Below are positions 46,863-57,813 of a DNA stretch of 64,000 nucleotides, one piece after another; positions within the stretch are counted from its first letter, which is position 1, and the number at the start of each line of letters is the position of its first letter. The notes beneath the pieces were generated by a model. The model saw only the letters and a program-made list of their open reading frames with translations. It was not told the DNA's origin and did not search any database. The stretch comes from Adiantum capillus-veneris (taxonomy: Eukaryota > Streptophyta > Polypodiopsida > Polypodiales > Pteridaceae). Location of the stretch: NCBI GenBank assembly GCA_014529385.2, contig CM043967.1, positions 6,773,001 to 6,837,000 of the forward strand, in the 5' to 3' direction. A program made the translations under genes and the position numbers.

Positions 46863-47213
46863 TTCAACCACATTAGAGCCAGAGATGTCGACCAGGTTGA
46901 TTGTGCGTTTGCAGACAAGCAAATGGTCAATCTCCGCCTATAAAGCGGCCCTTCGAGAGCTATCTATGTACCCCCATGTCTCCCACTTGCCCAGAGCTTC
47001 TCGCATTGTCTCAAAGCCATCATTGAGTTCCTGGTCTCCGGTGTTGCGAGCGCGATTAATGTGGTTGAACATCCGGATCGCCTTGTTTGTGTCACGCTCT
47101 CTCTGTGTAAACGTCTTCTTTTCTTCAAGGGGTGCGTTGGGGGGGAGTTTGTGAAGCTCTTCATGGATTTTTGCAACTACCTCATTACCAGTAGTTACAT
47201 ATCCTATAGGCAT
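46863..47213 (-). pseudogene. Small third gene, about 115 codons, one stop
   Basis: An ATG at 47213 opens a helical, charged frame (KIHEELHKLPPNAPLEEKK, FTQRERDTNKAIRMFNHINR, FETMREALGKWETW) that meets a TAG at about 46935 and then continues in the same frame through AEIDHLLVCKRTINLVDISG to another stop. The continued coding character suggests a single nonsense change, or a 91-aa product. A TATA box lies 87 bases upstream. It converges on the ParB-methyltransferase gene. Family unknown; its position suggests an accessory gene of the same transposon. Confidence 0.5.
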
Positions 47214-47299
47214 TGTATAAGTACAAGGAAAATGAAAAAATCTCTCTTGATTAGCACCTCCGATTTACTTGTGCAGCATATGGTGCTTGCCTTGTAACA

Positions 47300-47309
47300 T
47301 TTATATAGG
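47300..47309 (-). promoter_or_regulatory. TATA box of the small gene
   Basis: On the - strand, GCCTATATAAATG lies about 87 bases upstream of the ATG at 47213, at a usual plant distance. Confidence 0.55.
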
Positions 47310-47399
47310 CTAAAGCACCATGCTCTCAAAAAGCATTGATAGTGATGGAAGAGTGGCATGTGTTAGTGACATGAGGGGTCCCACGCAGCATATGCTAAC

Positions 47400-47705
47400 T
47401 GCTAAATTGGAGCGTGAAATAATATATGCATGATTTGTCAATATGAATATTATAATCGTCTACTACTCCACCACTAACTTTTAAAGTGGGGTGTGCAATA
47501 AAATATGCATGATTTGTCACTACGATTATTATTCCCCTATAAGATTTATAAGCATCTAAAAGTGCAATGAGTAGACAACACTAACTGCCTCTCTAAGGGC
47601 TCGGGAAACACTATGATTATTATTCTTCTATGAATACTATAGGCATATAATAGTGCAATGAGTAACCACCACTAACTGCCTCTCTAAGGTCTCGGAAAAC
47701 ATTAT
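47400..47705. repeat. Tandem repeats of about 95-115 bases
   Basis: Units share AGTGCAATGAGTA, CACTAACTGCCTCTCTAAGG and ATGCATGATTTGTCA. They lie upstream of the small gene, as subterminal repeats of a transposon often do. Confidence 0.6.
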
Positions 47706-47748
47706 TTGTGGACCCGGATTTGGAACCTTTTCACACGCATATGAACAT

Positions 47749-47753
<5 letters not shown>

Positions 47754-47815
<62 letters not shown>

Positions 47816-48062
47816 CACACACACACACACACGTGAGTAGAAAACGTGTACACAACCTACTTCTTCACAACAAAACTCCACTTTCATCTCAATTAAAATG
47901 TGGGATATTTATAAAATATATAAATTAAACCAACACATAAACAATTCTATACCAAGATACTAAATGAAATAATTTGAACCGGCTTGAGAACCTTCTTGCC
48001 CAAACTTGAGCCGGACTTTTTTCATTTTGAACCTATCTTTCCTCTCTCCCCCTCATCTCCCA

Positions 48063-48110
<48 letters not shown>

Positions 48111-48362
48111 TGTGAGTAGAAAACATGCACACAACCTCCTTCTTCACAACAAAACTCCACTTTTACTTAACTCCACTTTCATCTCAATTAAAATGTAGGA
48201 TATTTATAAAATATATACATTAAACCAACACATAAACAATTCTATACCAAGTTACTAAATGAAATAATTTGAACCTGCTTGAGAACCTTCTTGGCCAAAC
48301 TTTAGCCGGACTTTTTCATTTTGAACCTATCTTTCCTCTCTCCCCCTCATCTCCCACTCTCA

Positions 48363-48423
<61 letters not shown>
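47754..48423. repeat. Duplicated microsatellite block and right inverted-repeat arm
   Basis: (CT)n runs at 47754-47812, about 48063-48087 and 48365-48423, the first two followed by (CA)n. The segment 47832-48060 is repeated at 48110-48360 (GTGAGTAGAAAAC, CTTCTTCACAACAAAACTCC, TTTGAACC(G/T)GCTTGAGAACC). It is inverted relative to 39740-39975. Confidence 0.75.
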
Positions 48424-48426
<3 letters not shown>

Positions 48427-48483
48427 GTCGGTACTCTCACACCCCGATCCTATCTCTATTTCACAAGTATGTTTTTCTCTCTC

Positions 48484-50179
48484 CGTCTAATCCTTCTTGT
48501 CTCTCCTTCCCTCGGTACTTATTTAACATACCACAACGCCACCTTAGAGAGCATACATATGAGTGGAATCCATGCTTCTATAAACTCGAAAAATCATCAC
48601 CTATAGCAAAAAAACACGAATTGATTAACTCGCAAATAAAATTAACCCATACTGGTATAGTAGAGGAACCAGTATGTTTTGAAGAGTACCCACTGGATCA
48701 AAATAATGATTCCAAAATGCATGGAACATCCTGGGACTACACTGAAGAATCGACCAAACGAAAAGGAGGCAGACCAAACTGGTTGCTTCCAGACGATCAA
48801 GAAGTAGAAGAGTGGAACCTGGGATCAGAGGAAAATCCCAGAATGATCAAGGTCAACAAGCACCTCAATCCGGCAATGAAGAAAAAGGCACGGAAAATGT
48901 TCCAGAACTATAAAGATGTGTTTTCCTGGGAACATACAGATTTGAAGGAAGTAGATCCTGAAGTCTGTCAGCACCGAATACCACTGAAACCGGATGCTAG
49001 GCTAGTAAGATTGCACAGATACTGGATGAACCCCAATTATGCGATGAAGGTCAAGGAGGATATTGATAATCTTCTCAAGGCCGGGTTCATTACGGAGAAG
49101 CAAGCAGTGATTGGCTATTTCCCATAAAAAATGAGAAATTAAGAGTTTGTGTTGACTATAGGAAACTAAATGCCCAGACTATTAAGGATCCATTTCCCTT
49201 ACCTTTCACTGACAGGTTGCTTGATGAGATCGCAAGATATGAGATGTATAGCTTCATGGATGGTTATAGCGGCTATAACCACTTACAGATTGCTCCTGAA
49301 GATAGAGCTAAAACCACTTTCATCACTGAGTGGGGAGCTTTCATGTATCTAGTGATGCCTTTTGGCCTGTGCAATGCACCAGCTACTTTTCAGCGGTGTA
49401 TGATGGAGATGTTTAATGAAATATTCATTGATTCCTTGCCATTTTCATGGATGACTTCACTGTATATTCACATGAGGAACAACACCTTCTATTCCTAGAG
49501 ATGGTTTTTAAATGCTCTCAAGAGAAGAGGATTTGTTTGAATCCATTCAAATCTGTTTTTCTAGTATGAAAGGGACAGCTACTGGGACATGTGGTTCCCG
49601 CAATGGAATAGAGATGGCCAATGACAAAATACAGTGTGTCCAGCAAGCTAAAGCACCCAGAACTGCTTCAGAGTTGATTTCTTTCTTGGGTTATGTGAAT
49701 TTCTATAGAAGATTTGTACACAAATTTTCTTCTCAAGCAGTACCACTATATGAGCTTACAAACAAGACCAGTAAGTTCAACTGGATTGCTGAGTGTGAGA
49801 ATAGTTCCAGAATTTGAAAAAAGCCATTACCAATAAACCAGTCCTTAGGCAGCCGAATTGGGATATTATTTTTCACGTACATGTGGATGCTTCAGGATTG
49901 GCAATGGGGGCAATATTAGCTCAGCCAGATGGCAGAACAGACTATCCAATCTATTTTGCTAGTCGCAGATTCAGTCAGGCTGAACAAGGCTATACGACTA
50001 CTGAAAGAGAGGCCCTCGGAATGTTTTTTAGCGCCACTAAGTTCAGGCATTACCTGTTGGGAAAGTTATTCCATTTTTATGTGGATCATCAAGATCTTCT
50101 GTTTCTGATTAACAAAGTCATTATTCAAGGCAGGCTGATAAGATGGATGATGTTCCTTATGGAAACTTCTGCTGGGTAA
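48484..50179 (+). pseudogene. Ty3/gypsy reverse transcriptase and RNase H
   Basis: From 48484 to 49127 an open frame covers the linker and RT start (NYKDVFSWEHTDLKEVDPEV, IDNLLKAGFITEK). After a frameshift come KLRVCVDYRKLNAQT, SFMDGYSGYNHLQIAPEDRA, MPFGLCNAPATFQR and, in another frame, the catalytic FMDDFTVYSHEEQ. RNase H follows: VHVDASGLAMGAILAQ, SRRFSQAEQGYTTTEREALG and FYVDHQDLLFL. Four or five frame breaks. The open frame starts inside a (CT)n tract, so the true 5' part (gag and protease) is absent. No integrase is seen downstream. Confidence 0.85.
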
Positions 50180-50198
50180 CAAACCAACTTACCGCTGT

Positions 50199-50732
50199 AT
50201 GACGGATGTTAGGGTACAACTCAAGGAAGTTTTGGTACAAATGCAAGCTACCAGAGGTGTTTTGGATCAGAGAGTCAAAGCCATTCTTGAGGACCAGATA
50301 GCCACTAGCAGAGGACCTCAGACGCGAATGTCAGTAGGAGCACAGGCAACTGCTCTCCGAACACTGTTCCAGCTAGTGAGAGTCACCAAAAAGATGATGC
50401 AGCAGGAGAACCAAGCTGTTCTCAATTTCTTAGAATTTGTGCCTGATTCTCCAATTCTCCTGTATGCTGTTCCAGCAAGAGAAATCGAGCTCCCAAGATT
50501 CTTTCCAGCACTGTATCCTCAACATCAAGAACCAGTTGATCGTCTCACATACTTCAAAATTACTGATGAGCTTCAGGATTGGTATGAGCGGTCAACTATA
50601 GAATGGAAGACTTGGCAGACGTTGCTCAATGATGCTCTCCAAATCAATGACATTCAAGCAATGAAAGAGGAGATGCATAGGATTCAGTTGTGTATGGGCC
50701 ATAGTGCTTCGCATTGTCATAAGACTGAGTAA
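50199..50732 (+). CDS. Unidentified 177-aa ORF just after RNase H
   Basis: An unbroken frame starts 20 bases after the RNase H stop and is continued, after a shift at about 50730, by another coding-like stretch (TLYDPDTKTYHSLTPYEVEM, to 50891). It is helical and hydrophilic (VQLKEVLVQMQATRGVLDQR), with a Pro-rich middle (ELPRFFPALYPQHQEPVDR) and a Trp-containing part (ELQDWYERSTIEWKTWQ). It shows no integrase zinc finger or DDE motif. It sits where integrase should be. It may be a gag-type or accessory protein joined by deletion. Confidence 0.45.
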   Translation: MTDVRVQLKEVLVQMQATRGVLDQRVKAILEDQIATSRGPQTRMSVGAQATALRTLFQLVRVTKKMMQQENQAVLNFLEFVPDSPILLYAVPAREIELPRFFPALYPQHQEPVDRLTYFKITDELQDWYERSTIEWKTWQTLLNDALQINDIQAMKEEMHRIQLCMGHSASHCHKTE

Positions 50733-50899
50733 GGCGTACACTCTATGATCCTGACACCAAAACCTATCATTCTCTCACGCCTTATGAAGTAGAGATGACC
50801 ACCGACCGGCGAGATCAGCTTGAGCAGGAGGCCATTTACCGACTGATTCAGAAGGAGAATGATGGTGCTGGGACTTCTCAGGCATCGTTCTAGTCAAAG

Positions 50900-51217
50900 A
50901 GCAAAGGCAAAAGGAAGACAGTGCAATGGAAGGATATTGGGTAGTTCCATCTCAGAATTCAGTGGGTGGCGACTTATCTTCTTAGCAGGCAAGGAGAGAT
51001 GACAGTTCCACCTTGGCCTTTTCAGCTGCCTCTCGCAATCCCTGGTCCTTCTTGAACTCCTACTTGTAATCTTTGAATAGCCATTCTCTCAGTGGTGGTC
51101 AATCTGGCATCCCAACATCAGAACTAGACGATGGATTTTTCAATCTCACATCAGATTCAAATAGGGAAATTTTTCAGAAATTTTGGAATCTTGCCAAAAT
51201 TCAAGAAAGAAGGGAAG
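50900..51217 (+). other. Possible 3' internal end of the gypsy element
   Basis: Lys-rich frame remnant to about 50942, then no gene. Confidence 0.3.
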
Positions 51218-51660
51218 GATGTAGACGGCTGGATAGTCACTATGTGGGAACGTCTTCTTAGAAGATGGGAAACGAATCACTTAGTACTTACTAGAGTAAT
51301 TACTACAGTAAACCCGAAGTGTATAAATAGGGCCCATTACATTGTTATCGGGTTGGCAATTGTTATCACTTGGGTTAGCGCTTTGGCTATAATTGTACTT
51401 GAGCATCATTGGCAGTATTGTCGGCTGTACTTTCCCTCTGTAATCATATTCGCTGTAATCTTGATCTATAATCCCAATCATGGCATATATTTCAGTTATA
51501 CTTACTTCTCGTCCAGTCTTCTGAATCTAAACCTTATTTCCAGTACATAAGTCTGATTCTTATTTCAGTATCCACATTTCAGTCTAGTCTTTGATTCCTG
51601 TCCAGTCTGCTGTCTGAAATCTTCCCACACTAGTAGCTGAAATCTTTCAACACTGGAATT
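51218..51660 (+). repeat. Possible LTR with TATA box
   Basis: TGTAGACGG at 51218 may be a start. GTATAAATAGGGCCC (about 51320-51334) is a good TATA box. The downstream part has repeated CAGTCTAGTCTTTGATTCCTG-like words as in R-U5 regions. No second copy was found in the window. Confidence 0.35.
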
Positions 51661-51717
51661 AGTTGTCTCAAGAGATCAGATCCAATTCCAGATGGCTATG
51701 ATATAAGACCCTTTCTA

Positions 51718-53298
51718 ATGATTTTGGTTGTCCAAGAAATTGAGAACCTCTTTGAATCTACTGAAACGGAACTGATAAAAGATTTCAAACAAATTGTGGA
51801 CGAAGTTTCAATACGAGATCTTCCATACGATGCTGAAGACAAACTTTCAAGTGGCTATGACATCACTCCCTTATTTATGATAAAGGTGTTGAAGGAAGCT
51901 AATGAGGTTTGTGAGTGCAAAAACAGAAAAGGTCAGACAGATAGCTACACCATGGATCATGGTGCCAAAGTGAAAACAAAGGAAGCAAAGCAACCACAAG
52001 AGTATGTCATCATCAACAACAAAAATTGTTTCAAAGAAGCCGACTCTAGAAAGAGCACATATGGAAGCAAATAAGAAGCAAAGTTTCCAAGCTCAACGTC
52101 GAATGTTCAAAAAACTCAAGATCAAGAGAAGGACAAGGATACGACAAAAAGATTGAGTGTCTGCAATAGTGATCAAATTCATCACATGCAGAGAAACAGG
52201 ACGTAAAATCACATGCTCAACTGTGATATATCTAGAAGCGACAAAAAATCTTATGACCTATGGCACATGGATAAATGGTAAAACCACCAATCACCGAGCT
52301 AGAGGAGATTGTGCACACAAGCTCAAAAATATTGATTTCTAGCTTTGGCATGGCAGAATCCGTGCTCAAGTTGAGTATCGTGGAGTACAAGGATACTTTC
52401 CCCATAGTTGACTCCCATCATATCAAGGAGAGTCTAGTCCTGATAGAAATCTAGAGAAACATCTTCTTTCGACAAAAACCAAAAATAGTAAGAGTCCATG
52501 AAGCTTCTCAAGTCCGTGCAAAAAAAGATCAAACAAGCATCACAAAATACAATAAAACTAAAGTAAATACTTAAGCAAATTGACCTTGGCAGACGATTTT
52601 ACCTTCAAAAAGCCTCCATCAAACTTCCCACATACCTCTACCTCAAGAGCCACACCATTGACAATGCAACGGAGACCAAAGAAAAAAGTATATCAACCAA
52701 AGTTTCCATCACAAAAAAGAATCCAAAAGAAGCCAAAGAGAATCAATCAAGTGTTAGTATCCAAAGAGCACATCAAAGTCAAAGAACTAGTTTGGATACA
52801 TGAAGCTACTCAAAGCACAAGGTTTTTTGGAAGGTAACACTCAAATATGGTTACAAAAGTTGCAACTTAACCTGGACCCAAGAAGATCAATTAGAAAGCA
52901 CAAGCCTCTACCAAAAGTCAAGAAGTCAACACCAAGCACCAACAGAAGCCAATCACAATTGAGGGTAATGCAACCTCTAGATACCCAAAGTCAAGAAGTC
53001 AACACCAAGCACCAATAGAAGACAATCAAAATTGAGGGTGATGCAACCTCTAGATGGATACCTTATTTCCAACTACAAAAGCAAGGCTTCTTTAATGGAA
53101 ACAATCAGAAATGCATACCAAAGCCTAGTCTCCATCAAGCCAAAGCAGAAGAGAAAATGCCAAAGATGGTCACACACGGACCAAAGACAAGATGGGTTCC
53201 AAAATCACTTACAAAAACTCAATCACAAAGAACCCACACACATCAACAACCGCTTCTCATGGGAGATAAAGCAAAAAATCCAACAACCACAACAATAG
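51718..53298 (+). pseudogene. Second, diverged copy of the IWVPK-type element ORFs
   Basis: A first frame (51718-52074) encodes an acidic segment (VQEIENLFESTETELIKDF). After broken frames, 52580-53298 is basic and matches the ORFs at 23.7-24.6 kb: KVYQPKFPSQKR ... INQVLVSKEHIKVK parallels KIFQPKYSR ... VKQVFVP. Three similar tryptophan or proline-lysine motifs follow (GNTQIWLQK, NNQKCIPKPS, GPKTRWVPKS). A 73-base tandem duplication at 52921-53066 shifts the frame. No enzyme motif is seen. Confidence 0.5.
52921..53066. repeat. 73-base tandem duplication
   Basis: AGAAGTCAACACCAAGCACC recurs 73 bases later with a few substitutions; the period is not a multiple of three. Confidence 0.85.
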
Positions 53299-55172
53299 CC
53301 TAAGGACTTGTTTCACAAAGTAGTGACAACATAGGACAAGCAAGTCAAGAGGAGCCGAAGTTAACCAACCTATTGGACAAAATGGTAGCAACTATAAACT
53401 AACACAATGAAAGAGGCCTAAATTTCTAGGAACTTATGGAGTTGGGTTTTTGGCCTTGAACAGGTACGTCCAAGTCACCCCCATTAAAATTACATGGCAT
53501 AATAGTCAAAGGCGGGTAGCTAAGCCACTAAGTGAGTGAGGTGTTAGTCCCAAAGCTTCATGTAATATTCTCTATGGTCTAAGAATCTTAGCTATTCCAG
53601 ATACTGCTCAAGCTGGAAGAGTTGAGCATAATTATTTTGTGTCACTCATGATGGTATAGGTGAGCATAAGAGTCAAAGTCTATGTAAATTATGTGTGGTG
53701 TAGTGAAGGAGGAAGTCCAAAAGACACTCACACACTAAGCATAGTGAGGTATGAGTGAAGAAGATTCTACATCAAAAAGCTTTCTTGGAAATATGGAAGC
53801 TATTCAAACATCCTTTGATGTCACATGTGCTACATTTGTTTCTTGAAACACCTATCAACTCCATCGCTTACACTGCACATGCTTTTGTTCGATAAGTTTT
53901 CATATACATATAGAGTGTCCCATAGTTGGCACTTGCATTAGGTACTCTTCGTTTGTTTCTCCCAAGCACTCACCTTGCATGACAAGTAATTCAAGTTCAA
54001 ATACTCAACTGCAATAAGATCGTATACCAAAGAAACTTTTTTCCCATCGGGTTTTTACCTTTGGTCATCCATGTTTTAGACCCTAATCTAGAAACACGTC
54101 ATCTTCTTGTATATTTTACTTCTATATGAGCAATAAGGAGGTGGCTACCCAAATCAACTGACAACAACTTGAAGCAAGATATGTGGATATAAAGCATGCT
54201 TGCTGAAAGCAAATCTTACCTTCAAGGACACAACAAAGCTTCATCACAAACAATGAAAATTCAAAGAATGACCTACAATGAAAGTAACAAAAAAATCAGC
54301 ACGCAGATATCCACAACAACCATACATAGCTCCCATAGTGCTTCAACATTGGAAACCTATTGCAAACAACACACATCGCATTCAAACTTGAAAGCAAATC
54401 CATCATAAAGTCAACAGCCCACCATTAGGAAGAGAATGAGGTCTAGGAGGACCTCTTTATTTGGCAGTTTCAGGAAGTTAAACCTTTTGTATTAAGAAAT
54501 TAATCAAAGGACAGCTTTGAATTCAAATAGGAAAAACGCTTAGTTTATTTGAATTCAAAGTTTCCCCCAAAAATGGAATTTAAAATCTAGCAGGTAAAAC
54601 CATATCATGTAGTATATCTATGGAAAGAGCTCGACATGTAGATTGGAGATCTATGATCTTCGCTCAAATCGGAGATCATATGTAGGAGTTATGTAAGGCC
54701 GAAAATCATAAAATTTTCCACCTTCTTTCTGAAGAGAAAAGTCCTTTGAACACTCTTACACATCTCTTACACACCCACCATTCTTGCACACATGGCGTAT
54801 ACCTATTCGTCAAAATGTTAATCTCCTCCATAAGCTCATGACAAATAAAGAGGCCCTCCTACACCCCATCCTCTTCCTAATGGAAGCTCAATTCCAACAA
54901 AGGCAGATAACATCAAAATAGATCTTCACGGCAGCCAAGACTAGCAACAAAGAGGAGAATGTGCAACAAGAAGAAGAGTTTCCTCGATAATCAAAGCTCA
55001 AATCACATATAAACAACATGGCAGATATGAAGCACTCAAGAAAAGGGGGGAGTTTCATCCTCACAAAACACTTCCCAAGCTAAAGACCAACCTTGAATAC
55101 AACACTGAAGATAAACCTATGACAAGACTGCACATGATCGTGTCAAAAGACGACATGAGCTAGGAAGGGGAG
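53299..55172 (+). other. 3' untranslated region of the second element
   Basis: Shares ordered blocks with 24.8-25.5 kb (AGTCCCAAAGCTTCA, GAGCATAAGAGTC, TTTTTTCCCATCGGGTTTTT, CCTTTGGTCATCCA). Purine tracts lie at 55044-55058 and 55157-55170. No gene. Confidence 0.55.
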
Positions 55173-55418
55173 AATATTAGCAGATTGATCAAACGGGCGT
55201 CCACTGGGTCGGACACGTAGTTGGACACCACATTTATACTCTATTATTTTTCCAAGCTCGTGTAGTGATACACTGTGTAAATCCTAATTCTAGAGTAGCA
55301 TATTAATTCCTTGAGTTGTAATTTTGTCATGACATTTGTAAAAGTGCTTGTGTGAGTCAGCCACCACTGGCCATTTGAAAAGCCTTAGGTATAAAGGTCA
55401 ATAACTTTAATGTGAGGT
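55173..55418 (+). repeat. Probable truncated LTR of the second element
   Basis: Begins after the purine tract GGAAGGGGAGAA and contains a TATA-like AGGTATAAAGG at about 55387-55397. It is cut off by the gag-only element at 55419, in which case that element is nested in it. Confidence 0.4.
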
Positions 55419-56188
55419 TGACACCCTATTTTTTTGTAAACTTGTACATACAGACATGACATCCGATGTCAAAAGTGTGTGTGGGCTTTATTTTTATGGG
55501 ATTTCTAACTTGCTTTAGCAAGCACATGTACATGCCGGTCAAGCTGCTGGGCTGCTGTAATAAGTGCCCGTGAGTGAGTTTTTTGAAGTGACACTTGTAT
55601 ATAACTAAAACTCGTGTACAAAATTAAAAAATTTCATCCAAACTCCAAAAAATTGCAGGTTTGAGCTCGTTGTGCCTCCTTGATGGTTTTTGTTGCAGTT
55701 TTTGCCCTCGCCTTGCCTACTCTATGTGTAGTTGTGTTGGGACAGCTCCCTGTTTGCATCAATTTTTCATATAGCGGCGTGTAGATTCAATTTGTTCATC
55801 TTTAGCTTTCTTGCCTCTCATTTTTCAAGATTTCTCTCAAGATTTGAAGTTCCCCAATTGGAGTTGTGCTCTTCAGGTTACGACTAGTTCTCTACAGGGT
55901 TATGGCTGTGGCAGCCTAGTGGCCAATTGTGCGCAGACATATTGGGAGGGAGGGCATGTATCTATAAATTTTGGAATTAATGTTGGATTTCTAGGTTTGT
56001 GATGTTCAATTGTGAAAGGGGAGTCCCTTGTTTTCATATGCATTGGTTGGCGTGTGCTGTAAATGCGTGCTTTGACAAGGTTTTGCTCCTATGTGACATA
56101 GTCTCTTGGGTGGGTGACGACCAATAAATTCCCAAGGGGACTACTCTTGTTGGATTTTTGGTGTTTCAAACGGTTCCCAAATCCAACA
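55419..56188 (+). repeat. 5' LTR of the gag-only element
   Basis: 770 bases; pairs with 57794-58650. Confidence 0.8.
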
Positions 56189-56194
56189 GTGTTT

Positions 56195-56210
56195 TGGTGC
56201 CCACCACCGA
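56195..56210 (+). other. Primer binding site of the gag-only element
   Basis: TGGTGCCCACCACCGA six bases after the LTR end. The TGGTGCCCACC start is like that of other plant gypsy elements; I cannot name the tRNA with confidence. Confidence 0.5.
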
Positions 56211-56234
56211 AGATCTTATTCAAGTGACCTTCAA

Positions 56235-57224
56235 TTGACAGATTTGATGGCTATGATGACAGAGTTTCCAAGGTTCTATGGCCATGTAGTTGAGGATGTT
56301 GATGCATTCATTGAAAAGATGGAGTTTTATTGTTTGATGGAAAATAAGGAAGATCCAATGATTATGCTCAAGATTTTGTTCTTTTGCTTGAAAGAGGATG
56401 CCAGGGGATGGTACGATGAGTATGAGTTTTGGTTGAAATCATCTCAGCCTCCATTGGTGATGACTTATGATGCATTAAAGAAGGTTTTTCTTGAGAATTT
56501 CAAGAAGGTAGAGGACCCAACGGATGTATGGAACTCCATTGAAGGACTTGTGCAATTTGATGGTCAACGTGTAGATGCCTTTGTCAAGGAGTTCAATGCT
56601 TTGTGGAGAAGATGGTGTGTTTCTTTGGGATGTGATGCTCCTCCTCTTATGCTTAAAAAGTATATGTTTATGCAAAGTTTGAGGGCGGATTTGAAGTTAA
56701 AGGTTGAGCTTAAAAGAACACTTACATTTGATGATGTAGTAAAGGTTGCAAAGCATAAGGAATGGAAGCTAGAGAGAATGAGGCAGCTTGGATTGCAAGA
56801 AGATGTGAAGCCAAATGTATGTTATGTTTTAGACATAAATATGGACAACGTATGCAATGCAGACTTCCATGTTTCTCATTCTCTTGATCATGTGAAAGAA
56901 GAATCTCATATGCATAGTGAGATCAAGAAGAATGCTCAATGTATGCCATCTTTGTTGTTTAAGAGATTTAATGTCAACCTTCATGTAAAAAATGACGGTA
57001 CTAGTAAGGTGGATGTAGGCAAGAAGGCTACCATGGTCATGAATGAGTCTCAAATGCAAGGAGATGATCATTTTGAATGTCCAAGTCACATGGATAATGC
57101 TTATAATATATGTTACAATGAGGATGATTATGCTTCTGATACGAATGTTATTGCTGTGAGTTCTTCTCTTGTACATGGGGTAGTCGAGGATCACTTGATG
57201 GAGGTCAAGGAAGATAAAAATTGA
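56235..57224 (+). CDS. Retrotransposon gag protein, 329 aa
   Basis: An unbroken frame that starts 25 bases after the primer site. Residues about 10-190 match a gypsy-type capsid domain: FYGHVVEDVDAFIEKMEFY, KILFFCLKEDARGWYDEY, LKKVFLENFKK, DVWNSIEGLVQFDGQRVDAF and YMFMQSLRADLKLKVELK. The second half is acidic and His/Met-rich and lacks a CCHC knuckle. It would form the capsid and could be packaged with an autonomous partner. An open gag in an element without pol suggests selection on gag, or recent insertion. Confidence 0.8.
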   Translation: MTDLMAMMTEFPRFYGHVVEDVDAFIEKMEFYCLMENKEDPMIMLKILFFCLKEDARGWYDEYEFWLKSSQPPLVMTYDALKKVFLENFKKVEDPTDVWNSIEGLVQFDGQRVDAFVKEFNALWRRWCVSLGCDAPPLMLKKYMFMQSLRADLKLKVELKRTLTFDDVVKVAKHKEWKLERMRQLGLQEDVKPNVCYVLDINMDNVCNADFHVSHSLDHVKEESHMHSEIKKNAQCMPSLLFKRFNVNLHVKNDGTSKVDVGKKATMVMNESQMQGDDHFECPSHMDNAYNICYNEDDYASDTNVIAVSSSLVHGVVEDHLMEVKEDKN

Positions 57225-57267
57225 TAAAGAGGGTAATGTGTATGATGAGAGCTCTTGAGTATATGCT

Positions 57268-57813
57268 TTGGGTGATTGTATGCAAAAGGATGTTGAAGCA
57301 ATTAGGTATACTACTTGTGTTGTTGATGAAGAGCCTATCAATAAGAAACTTGATGATTTGTATGATGATGTGGGTAGTCTTGCCTTAGAGAATATTGAGA
57401 GATTAGAGGATGTGAAAAATGATGGAGATGATCTTTTTATACCTCATGTGAATATAGTTGATGCTACCTTTCTTGATCCTTTTGTTAAGGAGCCTAAGTT
57501 ATGTATGAAGGGTGGCTTACCTATCAAACATGGTATGGTTGAATTGGTGGATGGATGCTTACTCAAGCTTTGGGAGAATGAGATGGATATGCATGAGGAC
57601 ATGAAAATTGATGAGTTTATGGTTTATGCTTTGATATTGGGAGTGAGAGAATTGATATGGCTGGTGTTTCTTCATGAATTTTGTGCTTATGTTGTATGGA
57701 ATTTTGATCCAAGCGCACAGTATGTCTATCCTATTGGTGAGCATGAATGCTCTAGCAGACTCGGGGGTTGGCAAACTATGTTGGGCGCATTTCTGACACC
57801 CTGTTTTTTGTAA
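57268..57813 (+). CDS. Unidentified ORF of the gag-only element, 181 aa
   Basis: Follows gag after 43 bases and two frame-breaking stops, so it may be a continuation of the gag reading frame. Acidic first part (EEPINKKLDDLYDDVGSLAL), later ELIWLVFLHEFCAYVVWNF, a hydrophobic stretch that could be a membrane or buried segment. It ends inside the 3' LTR start. No protease motif is seen. Confidence 0.4.
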   Translation: MGDCMQKDVEAIRYTTCVVDEEPINKKLDDLYDDVGSLALENIERLEDVKNDGDDLFIPHVNIVDATFLDPFVKEPKLCMKGGLPIKHGMVELVDGCLLKLWENEMDMHEDMKIDEFMVYALILGVRELIWLVFLHEFCAYVVWNFDPSAQYVYPIGEHECSSRLGGWQTMLGAFLTPCFL

